Source: Ewingella sp. CoE-038-23 (lineage in GTDB: Bacteria > Pseudomonadota > Gammaproteobacteria > Enterobacterales > Enterobacteriaceae). From it: a stretch of 64,000 nt of DNA. The position numbers and the translations under genes were made by a program. The DNA lies in the NCBI RefSeq assembly GCF_040419245.1, contig NZ_JAZHOH010000001.1, forward strand, positions 2,914,001-2,978,000, read 5' to 3'. The notes below the pieces were generated by a model. The model did no database searches and had not been told where the DNA came from. It worked only from the letters and a program-made list of their open reading frames with translations. This document shows, piece after piece, positions 37,358 to 46,691 of this stretch (positions within the stretch are counted from its first letter, which is position 1; each line of letters begins with the position of its first letter).

Positions 37358-38488
37358 ATGGCCTATAGCACTTTCTCCCAGAACAAAAACAACCAACTTC
37401 TTGAGCCGATGTTCTTCGGTCAGTCTGTTAACGTCGCGCGTTTCGACCAGCAGAAGCATGAGATTTTTGAAAAGCTGATCGAAAAGCAGCTCTCCTTCTT
37501 CTGGCGTCCTGAAGAGATTGACGTTTCTCGCGACCGTATCGACTTTCAGGCGCTGCCAGAGCACGAGAAGCACATCTTCCTCAGCAACCTGAAATACCAG
37601 ACCCTGCTGGACTCCATTCAAGGCCGCAGCCCGAACGTTGCGCTGCTGCCACTGATCTCGATTCCGGAACTGGAAACTTGGGTTGAAACCTGGGCGTTCT
37701 CTGAAACCATCCACTCGCGCTCTTACACCCACATCATCCGTAACATCGTGAATGATCCGGCGCTGGTGTTTGACGACATCGTCACCAACGAAGAGATCCT
37801 CAAGCGCGCCAAAGACATCTCTGGCTACTACGACACGCTGATTGAAATGACCAGCTACTACCACCTGCTGGGCGAAGGTACGCATCAGGTCAACGGTAAA
37901 ACCGTGGTCGTCAACCTGCGTGAGTTGAAGAAGAAACTCTACGTCTGCCTGATGAGCGTCAACGCGCTGGAAGCCGTGCGTTTCTACGTCAGCTTCGCCT
38001 GCTCCTTCGCCTTCGCCGAGCGCGAACTGATGGAAGGTAACGCAAAAATCATCAAGATGATCGCCCGTGACGAAGCCCTGCACCTGACCGGTACTCAGCA
38101 CGCGCTGAACCTGCTGCGCTCTGGTACTGATGACCCAGAAATGGCAGAAATCGCCAAAGAGTGCGAGCAAGAGTGCCACGACCTGTTCGTGCTGGCCGCG
38201 CAACAAGAGAAAGATTGGGCAGAATATCTGTTCCGCGACGGCTCTATGATTGGCCTGAACAAAGACATTCTGTGCCAGTACGTCGAGTACATCACCAACA
38301 TCCGTATGCAAGCGGTTGGCCTGACTGCGCCATTCAAAACGCGCACTAACCCAATCCCATGGATCAACGCATGGCTGGTGTCTGACAACGTGCAGGTTGC
38401 GCCACAAGAAGTGGAAGTTAGCTCTTACCTGGTCGGTCAGATTGATTCAGAAATGAATGCTGACGATTTGAGCGATTTCGAGTTCTAA
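37358..38488 (+). CDS. nrdB: Class Ia ribonucleotide reductase, small subunit
   Basis: The 376-residue radical-generating subunit carries a di-iron centre and a tyrosyl radical. Counting the initiator Met, Asp85, Glu116, His119 and the radical Tyr123 lie in the stretches LLDSIQG and [12 protein letters not shown]; later ligands are in FAERELMEG and [13 protein letters not shown]. The C-terminal tail ending DDLSDFEF is the NrdA-docking peptide. The length matches E. coli NrdB. AGAGGA precedes the ATG. yfaE starts one base after the stop. Confidence 0.98.
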   Translation: MAYSTFSQNKNNQLLEPMFFGQSVNVARFDQQKHEIFEKLIEKQLSFFWRPEEIDVSRDRIDFQALPEHEKHIFLSNLKYQTLLDSIQGRSPNVALLPLISIPELETWVETWAFSETIHSRSYTHIIRNIVNDPALVFDDIVTNEEILKRAKDISGYYDTLIEMTSYYHLLGEGTHQVNGKTVVVNLRELKKKLYVCLMSVNALEAVRFYVSFACSFAFAERELMEGNAKIIKMIARDEALHLTGTQHALNLLRSGTDDPEMAEIAKECEQECHDLFVLAAQQEKDWAEYLFRDGSMIGLNKDILCQYVEYITNIRMQAVGLTAPFKTRTNPIPWINAWLVSDNVQVAPQEVEVSSYLVGQIDSEMNADDLSDFEF

Positions 38489-38489
38489 G

Positions 38490-38750
38490 ATGAGTCAGCC
38501 AACCGTAACGCTTTCAGCCAACGGTAAGCGGCTGGCCTGTCTGGCCGGCCACAAAAACCTGCTGGAAGTGTTCGAACATCACGAAGTGCAAGTGGAATAC
38601 CAATGCAGGGAAGGCTACTGCGGCTCCTGCCGCATGCGGCTGGTCAGCGGTGAAGTCACCTACAGTGAGAAACCCCTGGCATTCCTGCTGGAAGGCGACG
38701 TCCTGCCCTGTTGTTGCCTGCCGGTGGGGGACGTCGAACTGGAGTTTTGA
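38490..38750 (+). CDS. yfaE: 2Fe-2S ferredoxin YfaE
   Basis: A small (86-residue) plant-type ferredoxin. Cluster cysteines lie in CREGYCGSCRMR and near the C-terminus in LPCCCLPVGD. In E. coli YfaE helps maintain and regenerate the NrdB di-iron/tyrosyl cofactor, and the tight linkage to nrdB fits that. It is translationally coupled to nrdB. Confidence 0.95.
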   Translation: MSQPTVTLSANGKRLACLAGHKNLLEVFEHHEVQVEYQCREGYCGSCRMRLVSGEVTYSEKPLAFLLEGDVLPCCCLPVGDVELEF

Positions 38751-38906
38751 TGTGGGGGTGTGCGGCCCCCACTTGGCCGCTTTAAATTCAACTTCAACTT
38801 CAAGACCTTGCGTTGCCACGCAAACTGGCCCAAAGGGTTTTAAACGAAACCCTTTGGAATCCTGCGTTTTTTTGCTGCTGTAAGATCGAGGCTACGCAGG
38901 GTTGGA

Positions 38907-39372
38907 ATGGACATGTTTCAGCAGCTACTGTGTTCGTCGCGAAGTGCCGCCGCTTAGGCGGTTCCCTCGCTGCGGGATTACAACCCGCGTAAAAAGACAC
39001 GCGGTTTTCCACCTCTTGCTCGGCGTCACTTCTGAACGCGGCTTTCTGGCATTTCAACCGTGCCGTTTCATGTGGTTTTTGCTTTTGATTTTATCCCTCC
39101 CCTTTCAGGAGGGGAGGCTAGGTGGGGTGTGGGGTTGGCTGCATTGAGCGCGATGTAAAACCACTCCTCATCCCAGCCTTCTCCTCTGAGAGGAGAAGGA
39201 GCAGAGCAGCACTCCACTGAAACGGCACGGTCTAAATGCCTCAAAACCGCAGTCAAAAATGGCGCTGAGCGAATGGTTCGAGACCAAAGGCTCGAAGCCT
39301 GAAGCGAAGGCACCGCCTAAGCGGCGACATTTTGCAGTGGATAACGGAAGTACCTGAAACACGTCCGCCTAG
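38907..39372. repeat. Large imperfect palindrome: two facing copies of an unrecognised element
   Basis: The left copy (about 38907-39143) and the reverse complement of the right copy (about 39145-39372) align over most of their length, centred near 39144. Shared blocks in order from the outside are ACATGTTTCAG/ACGTGTTTCAG, GCCGCTTAGGCGG (38949-38961 against 39313-39325), GCGGTTTT, GGCATTT, and CCGTGCCGTTTCA (ending 39070, against 39218 on). Innermost is a small hairpin of the form CTCCCC-TTTCAGG-GGGGAG followed by GGCT. The inner hairpin resembles the pyrimidine-rich intergenic hairpins common in proteobacteria. I do not recognise the whole unit. Confidence 0.75.
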
Positions 39373-39404
39373 CGAGCGGAGCGCGCAGTATAGAGCCGGG
39401 AATT

Positions 39405-39436
39405 CTCAAGGGGCGCGGCGATAGGCGCCCCTTGAG
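39405..39436. other. Perfect 12-bp GC-rich hairpin
   Basis: CTCAAGGGGCGC (39405-39416) and GCGCCCCTTGAG (39425-39436) form a perfect stem around an 8-base loop. There is no U-run on either side. It may contribute to terminating one of the convergent transcripts, or may be the outer part of the neighbouring repeat. Confidence 0.6.
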
Positions 39437-39494
39437 GCCGGTGTGGCGGCAGCGCACGACCTTGACCTCAAGTTTTCCCTAGCTTTTCTAAAAG

Positions 39495-40700
39495 CTAGAT
39501 CTTAGCCACACGCTCCAACCACGGGTAGTCCGCCACCGGATCCCAGCCATTCAGATACCGCCGCAGCATATCCATTGCGACCATCGCGATAGTCTCTTGG
39601 CGCAGTGCTAAAGCATGGCGGCTGGCGGTATAGCGGATGGTGAGGCCACTGGTGCCAGCCGGTGTGTGCAGGGCGAGACTCAGCTCCTCGCCGGACATGG
39701 CGCCGACGGCTAAAGCCAGCTGAACCTGATTCTTCTCAGCCAGTTGCTGGGCGCGGGCCAGAATGCTCTCCAAAGATTTCTCCGGGGCCGGTTCGGCATC
39801 ATCAGGCAACAACTCACCCGCCGCCAGTGGCACGTCGGCGCTTTGCAGACGCCAGTTGAGCAGGCCGCCGGTGAAGCTCTCGCTGACCGAAAGACGCAAG
39901 CCCTGCTCCAGCAAATGCTCGGCAAGACGCGCCGGCAGGCCGCCAAAACCTTCGAAAATAGTGCTTTCACCCGCCACTTCGCGCACGCGCTCGAAAGCCT
40001 TGTGCATCGCCGCTTCTTGCGAACGCGGGCCGGTGACTTTCAGCTCGATGATTGGCGAAGAAGAGCGATAGCCCAGGGTGACACCCTCCGGCAGCACCAT
40101 CTGATCTAGCTCATTGGCAAGGTCACTTTCACCACGGCCAAAGGTGGTCAAACGCAGACACAGCGGGGCTTCCAGCGATGGGTGCTTCTTGTGTAAACGC
40201 GGAACGATTTGCTGCTCCACCATCACTTTGAATTCGGAGGGTACGCCGGGGGTGAAGAAAATCTGACAGCGGTTCAACGTCAGGCTGAATCCACAGGCGG
40301 TGCCTACGGGGTTATCCAGCACTTCGGCGTTGGCGGGAATTTGCGCCTGCTTGCGGTTGGACACCGCCATTGGGCGTCCGCGCTGCGCGAAGAAAGCTTC
40401 CATGGTGGCAATCCAGTCGGCATCCTCCACCAGCTCGACCCCACAGGCGATAGCCGCCGCCTGTGCGCTTAAATCATCACTGGTCGGCCCCAGACCGCCG
40501 TTGACGATCAGCACGTCGGCGATGTGGCTACGCTCTTTCAACACGCTCACCAGCTCATCCAGACTATCGCCAACCGTTTCGCGACTGGTCATCGGCAACC
40601 CCTGCTCGAACAGATAGTTCGCCAGCCACGCCGCGTTGCTATCTACTATTTGCCCATGCAGCACTTCTTCGCCCGTACTGAGCATCTCGACCCTAAGCAT
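39495..40700 (-). CDS. yfaY: CinA-family protein YfaY (NMN deamidase-related)
   Basis: 401 residues, matching E. coli YfaY (400) in length and position. The N-terminal molybdopterin-binding-like (CinA/COG1058) domain covers about 1-170, with MLSTGEEVLHGQIVDSNAAWLA and VNGGLGPTSDDLSAQ. The C-terminal part (about 260-400) corresponds to the CinA/PncC deamidase domain, with SVSESFTGGLLNWRL in the usual active-site position. E. coli YfaY is regarded as inactive for NMN deamidation, and the same may hold here, so the role is uncertain. Convergent with yfaE. Confidence 0.9.
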   Translation of the reverse strand: MLRVEMLSTGEEVLHGQIVDSNAAWLANYLFEQGLPMTSRETVGDSLDELVSVLKERSHIADVLIVNGGLGPTSDDLSAQAAAIACGVELVEDADWIATMEAFFAQRGRPMAVSNRKQAQIPANAEVLDNPVGTACGFSLTLNRCQIFFTPGVPSEFKVMVEQQIVPRLHKKHPSLEAPLCLRLTTFGRGESDLANELDQMVLPEGVTLGYRSSSPIIELKVTGPRSQEAAMHKAFERVREVAGESTIFEGFGGLPARLAEHLLEQGLRLSVSESFTGGLLNWRLQSADVPLAAGELLPDDAEPAPEKSLESILARAQQLAEKNQVQLALAVGAMSGEELSLALHTPAGTSGLTIRYTASRHALALRQETIAMVAMDMLRRYLNGWDPVADYPWLERVAKI

Positions 40701-40785
40701 TCTTTTCTCCTCTTATTTGTCCTTCCACTGTAGAAAGCCTGAAGCCGAAAAACAATTGCCGGGGCACAAAGTGATATTCCAAACG

Positions 40786-40813
40786 AAAAAAAGCCTGCTA
40801 TGCGCAGGCTTTT
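40786..40813 (-). terminator. Terminator downstream of yfaZ and the ERIC pair
   Basis: AAAAGCCTGC and GCAGGCTTTT form a stem with a short loop. On the minus strand it is followed by a run of seven U. Minus-strand transcripts from yfaZ would cross both ERIC elements before stopping here, so the ERICs lie in the 3' UTR. Confidence 0.8.
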
Positions 40814-40827
40814 AAATTTAAAGCTGG

Positions 40828-40954
40828 ATATCCCTAAAGATTTCGCTCTGTAACAAGGCGGCAACTGAGCAAATCCCCAGAAGCTTACATCAATAAGTGA
40901 CTAGGGTGCGCGAAGGCAGCCAACACAGCTACAGCATGAAAGATGACGGGATAT
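40828..40954 (+). repeat. ERIC element, copy 1
   Basis: This is a full-length enterobacterial repetitive intergenic consensus. It has the terminal ATATCCCTAAAG, the core AATCCCCAGAAGCTTACAT followed by AAGTGACTAGGGTG, GGCAGCCAACAC, and the end GATGACGGGATAT. It differs from copy 2 at a few positions. Confidence 0.93.
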
Positions 40955-41079
40955 ATCCCTAAAGATTTCGCTCTGTAACAAGGCGGCAACTGAGCAAATC
41001 CCCAGGAGCTTACATCAGTAAGTGACTGGGGTGCGTGAAGGCAGCCAACGCAGTTACAGTGCGAAAGATGACGGGATAT
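40953..41079 (+). repeat. ERIC element, copy 2
   Basis: A second full-length copy lies directly after the first in the same orientation; its start is offset by 125 bases and shares the junction ATAT. The core CCCCAGGAGCTTACAT / AAGTGACTGGGGTG is closer to consensus than in copy 1. Its right end overlaps the first base of the yfaZ stop codon (read on the minus strand). Confidence 0.93.
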
Positions 41080-41624
41080 TAGAAGTTAACAGCACCGCCG
41101 AGATATGCCCCATCCGCCAGGATGTTGTCACGCTTACCGTCTTTATTATCCAGCGCCAGATAGCGGTAACCCACGCTTACCGTCACCAGAGGGATGGCGG
41201 TCAAACGAATACCGGCGTCGCCTTCTTTGTAGTTAGAGATGCCGCTAGACAGGGAATCTGGAGAGTAGTAGTAGCTGCCGTACAGGCTGAACAGGCTACC
41301 TACTGGCAGCTGCAAGCCACCGCCGACTGCCGCCGCGTAACCTTCGTCGCCCTGTTTAGGATTGGTATACAAACCTTTGCCGCCAACGGTCGCCATGAAT
41401 GGACCCAGTGGGATGTTGTAACCCAGACCCAGACCAGCTACGTCGCCGTCATCGTCGTTGTGGGTCCAATCGCCGCTCAGCGCGATACCCGGAGTGGTGG
41501 TACCGAGGCCCACACCGAAATTGGTGTAATGTTCGCCAATTTCACCGTTGACACTGATGGCGCTGGCAGAGGCCGCGACCAACATCAAACTGGCAGCAGC
41601 GCCAGCGACTAAAAGTTTTTTCAT
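41079..41624 (-). CDS. yfaZ: YfaZ-family outer-membrane protein
   Basis: A 181-residue predicted outer-membrane beta-barrel. I chose the start MKKLLVAG at 41624 because it follows a GGGA motif by six bases and gives the E. coli YfaZ length (180). The signal peptide ends near ASASA. The mature part shows alternating strands with Gly and aromatic residues and ends in AVNF, the C-terminal Phe typical of barrels inserted by Bam. Function is unknown. The order yfaY-yfaZ is conserved with E. coli. The stop codon abuts an ERIC element. Confidence 0.9.
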   Translation of the reverse strand: MKKLLVAGAAASLMLVAASASAISVNGEIGEHYTNFGVGLGTTTPGIALSGDWTHNDDDGDVAGLGLGYNIPLGPFMATVGGKGLYTNPKQGDEGYAAAVGGGLQLPVGSLFSLYGSYYYSPDSLSSGISNYKEGDAGIRLTAIPLVTVSVGYRYLALDNKDGKRDNILADGAYLGGAVNF

Positions 41625-41970
41625 TTTCATTCCCGAATGTTCATTAAACGACAGATAAACCATCCCGCGAAGTCTAAAGCAAATCAGCGTCATGCAACAA
41701 CCTTGAATGTTTTAAACCTCCGTTTTAAATAAAAAAAAATGTAAGAAATAGCCACAAAGTTTATGTGCGTAACGATCCTGATTGAAATGATAACTCCTGC
41801 CTATTTGCCCAGTATCAACATCAAGGCTAAAAGATGGGGGTAGAGTTTACTGACCTAAGGAAAGGCAAACTCGCGAAGGGAAGCCGTACCGCAATACCTT
41901 TTTGAGGAATGGGCACCGCCCTTTTTAGCTTTAAACACCCACCGATTAATTGACTGGAAGGATCTAACCA
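41625..41970 (+). promoter_or_regulatory. yfaZ-katA intergenic region with structured katA leader
   Basis: The gap holds divergent promoters; I could not place them with confidence. Bases 41836-41926 can fold on the plus strand. GAGTTT (41843-41848) pairs with AAACTC (41867-41872) around an inner CCT/AGG hairpin. GGTA/TACC pairs outside it, and a short GGGC-ACC-GCCC stem with five U follows at 41911-41926. A GGAAGGAT ribosome-binding site precedes the katA ATG. Part of the sequence (AAAGGCAAAC...AAGCC) recalls the c-di-GMP-I riboswitch, but the conserved core is incomplete. Confidence 0.45.
41911..41926 (+). terminator. Short terminator-like stem in the katA leader
   Basis: GGGC-ACC-GCCC is followed by TTTTT, about 45 bases before the katA ATG. 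The stem is only four base pairs, so termination would be weak. Its place in a leader suggests attenuation. Confidence 0.35.
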
Positions 41971-43404
41971 ATGAGTAAAAGAGGACTTACAACCGCCGCT
42001 GGAGCACCGGTTGTAGATAATAATAACGTGATCACCGCAGGCCGCCGTGGCCCCTTGCTGCTACAAGACGTCTGGTTTCTGGAGAAGCTGGCGCATTTTG
42101 ACCGCGAAGTGATCCCAGAGCGTCGCATGCACGCCAAGGGTTCAGGCGCTTACGGCACCTTTACCGTCACCCATGACATCACTCAATACACCCGCGCTAA
42201 TATCTTTGCCGAAATCGGTAAGCAAACTCCGATGTTTATCCGTTTCTCCACCGTAGCGGGCGAGCGCGGCGCAGCGGACGCCGAGCGCGATATTCGTGGC
42301 TTCTCCATCAAGTTCTATACTGAGCAGGGTAACTGGGATTTGGTTGGCAACAACACCCCTATTTTCTACCTGCGCGACCCGCTGAAATTCCCAGATTTGA
42401 ATCACGTGGTTAAACGTGACCCGCGCACTAACCTGCGCAATCCGGCTTACAAATGGGACTTCTTCTCCCATCTGCCTGAAGCACTTCACCAACTAACTAT
42501 TGACGCCAGCGACCGCGGCCTGCCTAGCTCTTATCGCCATATTCACGGTTTTGGTAGTCACACCTTCAGCTTTATCAATGAGCAAAACGAGCGTTTTTGG
42601 GTGAAATTCCACTTCCGCTGCCAGCAGGGCATTCAAAACCTGATGGACGACGAAGCGGAGAAACTGGTGGGAAGCGATCGCGAAAGCTCGCAGCGCGACC
42701 TGTATGATGCCATTGAGCGCGGCGACTTCCCTCGCTGGAAACTCTTTGTTCAAGTCATGCCCGAAAAAGAAGCTTCCGAGCTACCTTACAACCCATTCGA
42801 CCTGACCAAAGTTTGGTTACACAGTGACTACCCGCTGATTGAAGTGGGCGAATTTGAGCTGAACCGCAATCCAGAAAACTACTTTGCCGAAGTTGAACAA
42901 GTGGCGATGAGTCCGGCCAACGTGGTGCCGGGTATCGGCTTCTCCCCTGACCGTATGCTGCAAGGCCGTCTGTTCTCTTACGGCGACGCGCACCGCTACC
43001 GTCTGGGCGTGAACCATCATCAAATCCCAGTTAATGCACCAAAATGCCCGTTCCACAACTACCACCGCGACGGCGCGATGCGCGTTGATGGTAACAGCGG
43101 CAACGGCGTGACCTATGAGCCAAACAGCGCAGGTTTGTTCCAAGAGCAGCCGGACTTCAGCGAACCGCCGTTGACTATCGAAGGGGCGGCGGACCACTGG
43201 AATCACCGCGAAGATGATGATTACTTCACCCAGCCACGCCTGTTGTTCAACCTGCTGTCTGCAGATGAGCAAGCACGCCTGTGTGGCCGTATCGCCAGTG
43301 AGCTGAAACACGCTTCGCCAGACACGCAAAAACGCCAACTCGATCTGTTCTACAAGGTTGATCCGGCCTATAGCGCAGGTGTGGAACAAGGCCTTAAGCC
43401 GTAA
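41971..43404 (+). CDS. katA: Monofunctional haem catalase KatA
   Basis: A 477-residue small-subunit (clade 3) catalase that dismutates hydrogen peroxide. The distal His54 is in [12 protein letters not shown], the distal Asn in [13 protein letters not shown], and the axial Tyr ligand in [14 protein letters not shown]. No extra C-terminal flavodoxin-like domain is present, which separates it from the large KatE type. It closely resembles the Proteus/Serratia type KatA. It is a single gene with its own terminator. In E. coli no catalase lies between yfaZ and the men genes, so its place here is lineage-specific. Confidence 0.95.
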   Translation: MSKRGLTTAAGAPVVDNNNVITAGRRGPLLLQDVWFLEKLAHFDREVIPERRMHAKGSGAYGTFTVTHDITQYTRANIFAEIGKQTPMFIRFSTVAGERGAADAERDIRGFSIKFYTEQGNWDLVGNNTPIFYLRDPLKFPDLNHVVKRDPRTNLRNPAYKWDFFSHLPEALHQLTIDASDRGLPSSYRHIHGFGSHTFSFINEQNERFWVKFHFRCQQGIQNLMDDEAEKLVGSDRESSQRDLYDAIERGDFPRWKLFVQVMPEKEASELPYNPFDLTKVWLHSDYPLIEVGEFELNRNPENYFAEVEQVAMSPANVVPGIGFSPDRMLQGRLFSYGDAHRYRLGVNHHQIPVNAPKCPFHNYHRDGAMRVDGNSGNGVTYEPNSAGLFQEQPDFSEPPLTIEGAADHWNHREDDDYFTQPRLLFNLLSADEQARLCGRIASELKHASPDTQKRQLDLFYKVDPAYSAGVEQGLKP

Positions 43405-43443
43405 TACCTGACGCTTGGGTTTTAGATAAGCGTCATAAAACAA

Positions 43444-43475
43444 GGGCCGCCCTGTAATGCAGAGCGGCCCTTTTT
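43444..43475 (+). terminator. katA terminator
   Basis: GGGCCGC/GCGGCCC stem followed by TTTTT, about 40 bases past the katA stop. On the minus strand it could also act on men readthrough, since menE ends at 43499. Confidence 0.88.
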
Positions 43476-43498
43476 ATTAGCGATAATGAACTGAAAGC

Positions 43499-44869
43499 TC
43501 AGGCGGTTTGCTGTGAAAGCCACTCCTGAAGATGGCGACGCGAGATTTTAATTCCCCCCTGCGCAATGTCCGCAGGCAGGTCGAAATAGCGCACCGGCTG
43601 CTGGAAACGCGCCAGTTTGCCCTCCAGCCATTGGGAGAGCATCTCAAACGGCATCTCTGCTGAGCGATCAATCAGCGCCACCGGCCTCTGGCCAAATTCG
43701 GCGTCAGCCATCGGCAACACGAAAGCGCGCTCAACGCGCGGATGCGCCGCCAACACGCGCTCGATGTCCTCGGGCTGAATCCCCTCCCCGCCGCTGAAAA
43801 ACAGATTATCCAGCCGCCCGGCGACGTGCAGCTCATCGGCCCGCCACGCGCCTCTGTCTCGAGTATGCAACCAGCCGTCGGCGTCGGTGAGCTGAGTCAG
43901 CTTGCCCTGCCACCAATAACCGGCTGCCAGACTTTCGCTGCGGATCAGGATTTCATCCTCGACGATCATCACTTCCCGCCCGGCCAGAGGCTCGCCGACG
44001 CCCGCCGAACCGTCGGCGCGTTTGGCCGTCACCGTCGACGCCGTTTCCGTCATGCCGTAACCACACCAGCAGCGAACTCCGGCGCGTTCGGCGCGCTGGG
44101 TTAACTCGAGGGGAATGTCCGCCCCGCCGAGCAGCACGTCGGTTAACGAGGCGGGCAACTGCTGCTGGTTGAGCAGCCGCCAGAGCTGGGTCGGCACCAG
44201 CGAGGCGTGACTGCAGTCTTGCAGCACCTCAGCGAGCGGCCGCTCTTCGGCCACCACCAGCTGGGCACCGGCGGTCAGCCAGCGCCAGACAATGCCCTGC
44301 CCGGAGACGTGAAACAGCGGCAGCGAAAGCAGCCAGGCGTTACCCGCGTTGAAAGGAATGAGGCCCAGCACCCCGCGCGCGCTGGCGAGATGCGCCGCGA
44401 CGCCGTGCGCGGCGGCTTTAGGCAGCCCGCTCGAACCCGAGGTTAACGTCAGGGTGGCAATCCGCTGCGGCGGATAGTTTGGTGTCACCCCGCCATGGCC
44501 GTGGAACAGGCTCAGGGCAGGGATTTCAGTGACCAGCGGCTCATCGCTCAGGTCGAGAATAAAGTCGATATCCAACTGGGGTAATAATGGGTCACACAAG
44601 GCGGCAGGCAGCTGCGGGTTCAGCGGCAGAAGCCTGGCTCCGGCTTGAATCAGCGCCAGATAGCATAACAGCGCGTTAAGGCTATTTTTGCCACGCAGCG
44701 CCACGCCACGGCCTTCGGCCACGCCCTGCTGGACGAAACCGGCACACAGCGAGTCAACGCGCTGCTGCAAGTCTTGCCAGCACCAGGCTTTCCCCGCCGA
44801 TTTAATGGCAATCGCAAAGGGCGTTTTGCTCGCCCAGGCGTGCCACGGCCACTGGGTCAATTCTGCCAT
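43499..44869 (-). CDS. menE: o-succinylbenzoate-CoA ligase MenE
   Basis: A 456-residue acyl-adenylate enzyme that joins CoA to o-succinylbenzoate in menaquinone synthesis. It has the AMP-binding P-loop [15 protein letters not shown], the CGYGMTE motif, and LHTRDRGAW with the later [13 protein letters not shown] hinge. The C-terminal Lys of the family appears in GGIKISR. It is the last gene of menFDHBCE and overlaps menC by 13 bases. The length fits E. coli MenE (451). Confidence 0.96.
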   Translation of the reverse strand: MAELTQWPWHAWASKTPFAIAIKSAGKAWCWQDLQQRVDSLCAGFVQQGVAEGRGVALRGKNSLNALLCYLALIQAGARLLPLNPQLPAALCDPLLPQLDIDFILDLSDEPLVTEIPALSLFHGHGGVTPNYPPQRIATLTLTSGSSGLPKAAAHGVAAHLASARGVLGLIPFNAGNAWLLSLPLFHVSGQGIVWRWLTAGAQLVVAEERPLAEVLQDCSHASLVPTQLWRLLNQQQLPASLTDVLLGGADIPLELTQRAERAGVRCWCGYGMTETASTVTAKRADGSAGVGEPLAGREVMIVEDEILIRSESLAAGYWWQGKLTQLTDADGWLHTRDRGAWRADELHVAGRLDNLFFSGGEGIQPEDIERVLAAHPRVERAFVLPMADAEFGQRPVALIDRSAEMPFEMLSQWLEGKLARFQQPVRYFDLPADIAQGGIKISRRHLQEWLSQQTA

Positions 44870-45834
44870 ACCACCTCCAGCGCGGATTCATCCAGCAGGG
44901 GTTGGTCGGCGTCAGGCCAAGGGCGGACCAGCTGCGACTGGATGAGATCCAGCGTGTCGAGGCCCGGCTGGGTGTCGGGCGTCAGCCACGCGGCCATGCG
45001 CGCCAGCTGGGTTAAACCGAGGCTGGACTCAATACTTGAGCTGATCACCGCCTCCAGCCCGGCGCGATGCGCTTTAGCAATCAGTTCGCGGCAGCGCGTC
45101 AGGCTGCCAGTCAGGGTCGGCTTGATAATAATCGCCGCCAGCCCCTGTTCGGCGCGAATTTCAAAGCCCGCCTCGCGCACGCTTTCATCCCAGGCAATGG
45201 CAATCCCGCTGGCGCGGGCAAACTCGCGCGACTGTTCGCGGGTCTGACAAGGCTCTTCAATAAAGGCGATGCGCGAACGCAGCGCGGGGGCCACGTAACG
45301 CGCAAAGGCGTCGGCCTTGGCGGGCGTCCAGCTGCGGTTGGCGTCCAACCGCAAACGCAGGTGCGGCAAGGCTTCGAGCAGCATGCTGACATTCAAACCA
45401 TCCCCCACCGCCTCGTACAAACCGACTTTCACCTTGGCAATCGGCTGTTGGGCAAGGCGCTGATAAAGCGCGTCTGGGTCGCCGTGACACAGGGGCGCGC
45501 AGGCGTAATTCCCCGTCTGCGGCAGTGCGTCGCGCAGTTCGGCATCCGCCATGCTCAGACCAAAGGCCACCGACGGCATGGCATTGAAGGCCGATGCCAG
45601 CGCGCCGAGCGAAGCCCCTTGCAGCCACTGGGCCAGCGCGTGCTGCACCGAAGGCTGCGCCTGTTCCACGCTTTCCAGACTAAAGCCCGGCAGCGGCGCA
45701 ATTTCCCCCCAGCCGCACTTTTCGTCCTGCCACAGCTGCACCAGCAGGCCGTCGCGGGTCTTCAGACGTTGATTTCTCAACACAATGCCCGCCTCCATCG
45801 GCAGGCTATAACGGTACAGCGTAGCGCGGCGCAT
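44857..45834 (-). CDS. menC: o-succinylbenzoate synthase MenC
   Basis: A 325-residue enolase-superfamily enzyme that dehydrates SHCHC to o-succinylbenzoate. It has the Lys of AKVKVGL, the metal-ligand Asp in LRLDANRSW, Glu in AFIEEP and Asp in IAWDES, with the second catalytic Lys in IIIKPTL. The length is near E. coli MenC (320). Its ATG overlaps the menB stop (TAATG), so translation is coupled. Confidence 0.96.
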   Translation of the reverse strand: MRRATLYRYSLPMEAGIVLRNQRLKTRDGLLVQLWQDEKCGWGEIAPLPGFSLESVEQAQPSVQHALAQWLQGASLGALASAFNAMPSVAFGLSMADAELRDALPQTGNYACAPLCHGDPDALYQRLAQQPIAKVKVGLYEAVGDGLNVSMLLEALPHLRLRLDANRSWTPAKADAFARYVAPALRSRIAFIEEPCQTREQSREFARASGIAIAWDESVREAGFEIRAEQGLAAIIIKPTLTGSLTRCRELIAKAHRAGLEAVISSSIESSLGLTQLARMAAWLTPDTQPGLDTLDLIQSQLVRPWPDADQPLLDESALEVVWQN

Positions 45835-46691
45835 TATGGATTACGCTTGAATTTGCTGAAGTCCGGCTGGCGTTTTTCGTTAAACGCGTTGCGGCCTTCC
45901 TGACCTTCGTCGGTCATGTAGAACAGCATGGTGGCGTTACCCGCCAGCTCCTGCAAACCGGCCTGCCCGTCGCAGTCGGCGTTAAGCGCGGCTTTCAGGC
46001 AGCGCAGCGCCATTGGGCTGTTTTGTAGGATTTCGCGGCACCAGCGCACGGTCTCTTTTTCCAAATCAGCCAGTGGCACCACGGTGTTGACCAAGCCCAT
46101 GTCTAGCGCGGCGGCGGCGTCATACTGGCGGCAAAGGAACCAGATTTCGCGCGCCTTTTTCTGGCCGACGATGCGCGCCATATAAGAAGCGCCCCAGCCG
46201 CCGTCAAAGGAGCCGACCTTCGGCCCGGTCTGACCGAACACCGCGTTGTCTGCGGCAATGGTCAGGTCACACATCATGTGCAGCACGTGGCCGCCGCCGA
46301 TGGAGAATCCGGCGACCATCGCCACTACTGGCTTCGGACAGGTACGGATTTGGCGCTGGAAGTCGAGCACGTTCAGGTGGTGAACGCCGCTGGCGTCCTG
46401 ATAGCCGCCGTAGTCGCCGCGCACTTTCTGATCGCCACCGGCGCAGAAGGCTTTGTCGCCTTCGCCAGTCAGCACAATCACGCCAATGTTGTCGTCATAG
46501 CGCGCATCTTCCATCGCGCGGATCATCTCTTTGACGGTCAGCGGGCGGAAAGCGTTGCGCACCTGCGGGCGATTAATGGTGATTTTGGCGATGCCGTCCG
46601 CCGACTTGTGATAGCGAATATCTTCGAATTCGCCGCTGCAATCGAGCCACTCAATCGGGGCGTACAGCTCTTTTTCATCAGGATAAATCAT
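45834..46691 (-). CDS. menB: 1,4-dihydroxy-2-naphthoyl-CoA synthase MenB
   Basis: A 285-residue crotonase-fold enzyme that closes the naphthoquinone ring. I chose the ATG at 46691 ([12 protein letters not shown]...), six bases after AAGGAAG, which gives exactly the E. coli length; the frame is open two codons further to a TTG. Crotonase signatures are [36 protein letters not shown] and [13 protein letters not shown]. It overlaps the end of menH by 14 bases. Confidence 0.97.
   Translation of the reverse strand: MIYPDEKELYAPIEWLDCSGEFEDIRYHKSADGIAKITINRPQVRNAFRPLTVKEMIRAMEDARYDDNIGVIVLTGEGDKAFCAGGDQKVRGDYGGYQDASGVHHLNVLDFQRQIRTCPKPVVAMVAGFSIGGGHVLHMMCDLTIAADNAVFGQTGPKVGSFDGGWGASYMARIVGQKKAREIWFLCRQYDAAAALDMGLVNTVVPLADLEKETVRWCREILQNSPMALRCLKAALNADCDGQAGLQELAGNATMLFYMTDEGQEGRNAFNEKRQPDFSKFKRNP

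Larger units (their letters stand above)
38751..39494. other. Non-coding stretch between yfaE and yfaY
   Basis: About 740 bases between the convergent yfaE and yfaY, with no believable gene on either strand. It holds the large inverted repeat at 38907-39372, a perfect GC-rich hairpin at 39405-39436, and a small palindrome over the yfaY stop (CTAGCTTTT/AAAAGCTAG, about 39479-39498). Confidence 0.7.

Noticed and set aside
41836..41900. c-di-GMP-I (GEMM) riboswitch before katA
   Set aside because: AAAGGCAAAC and AAGCC are present, but the conserved GACGCAAA core and the paired second helix are missing; kept only as a generic structured leader.
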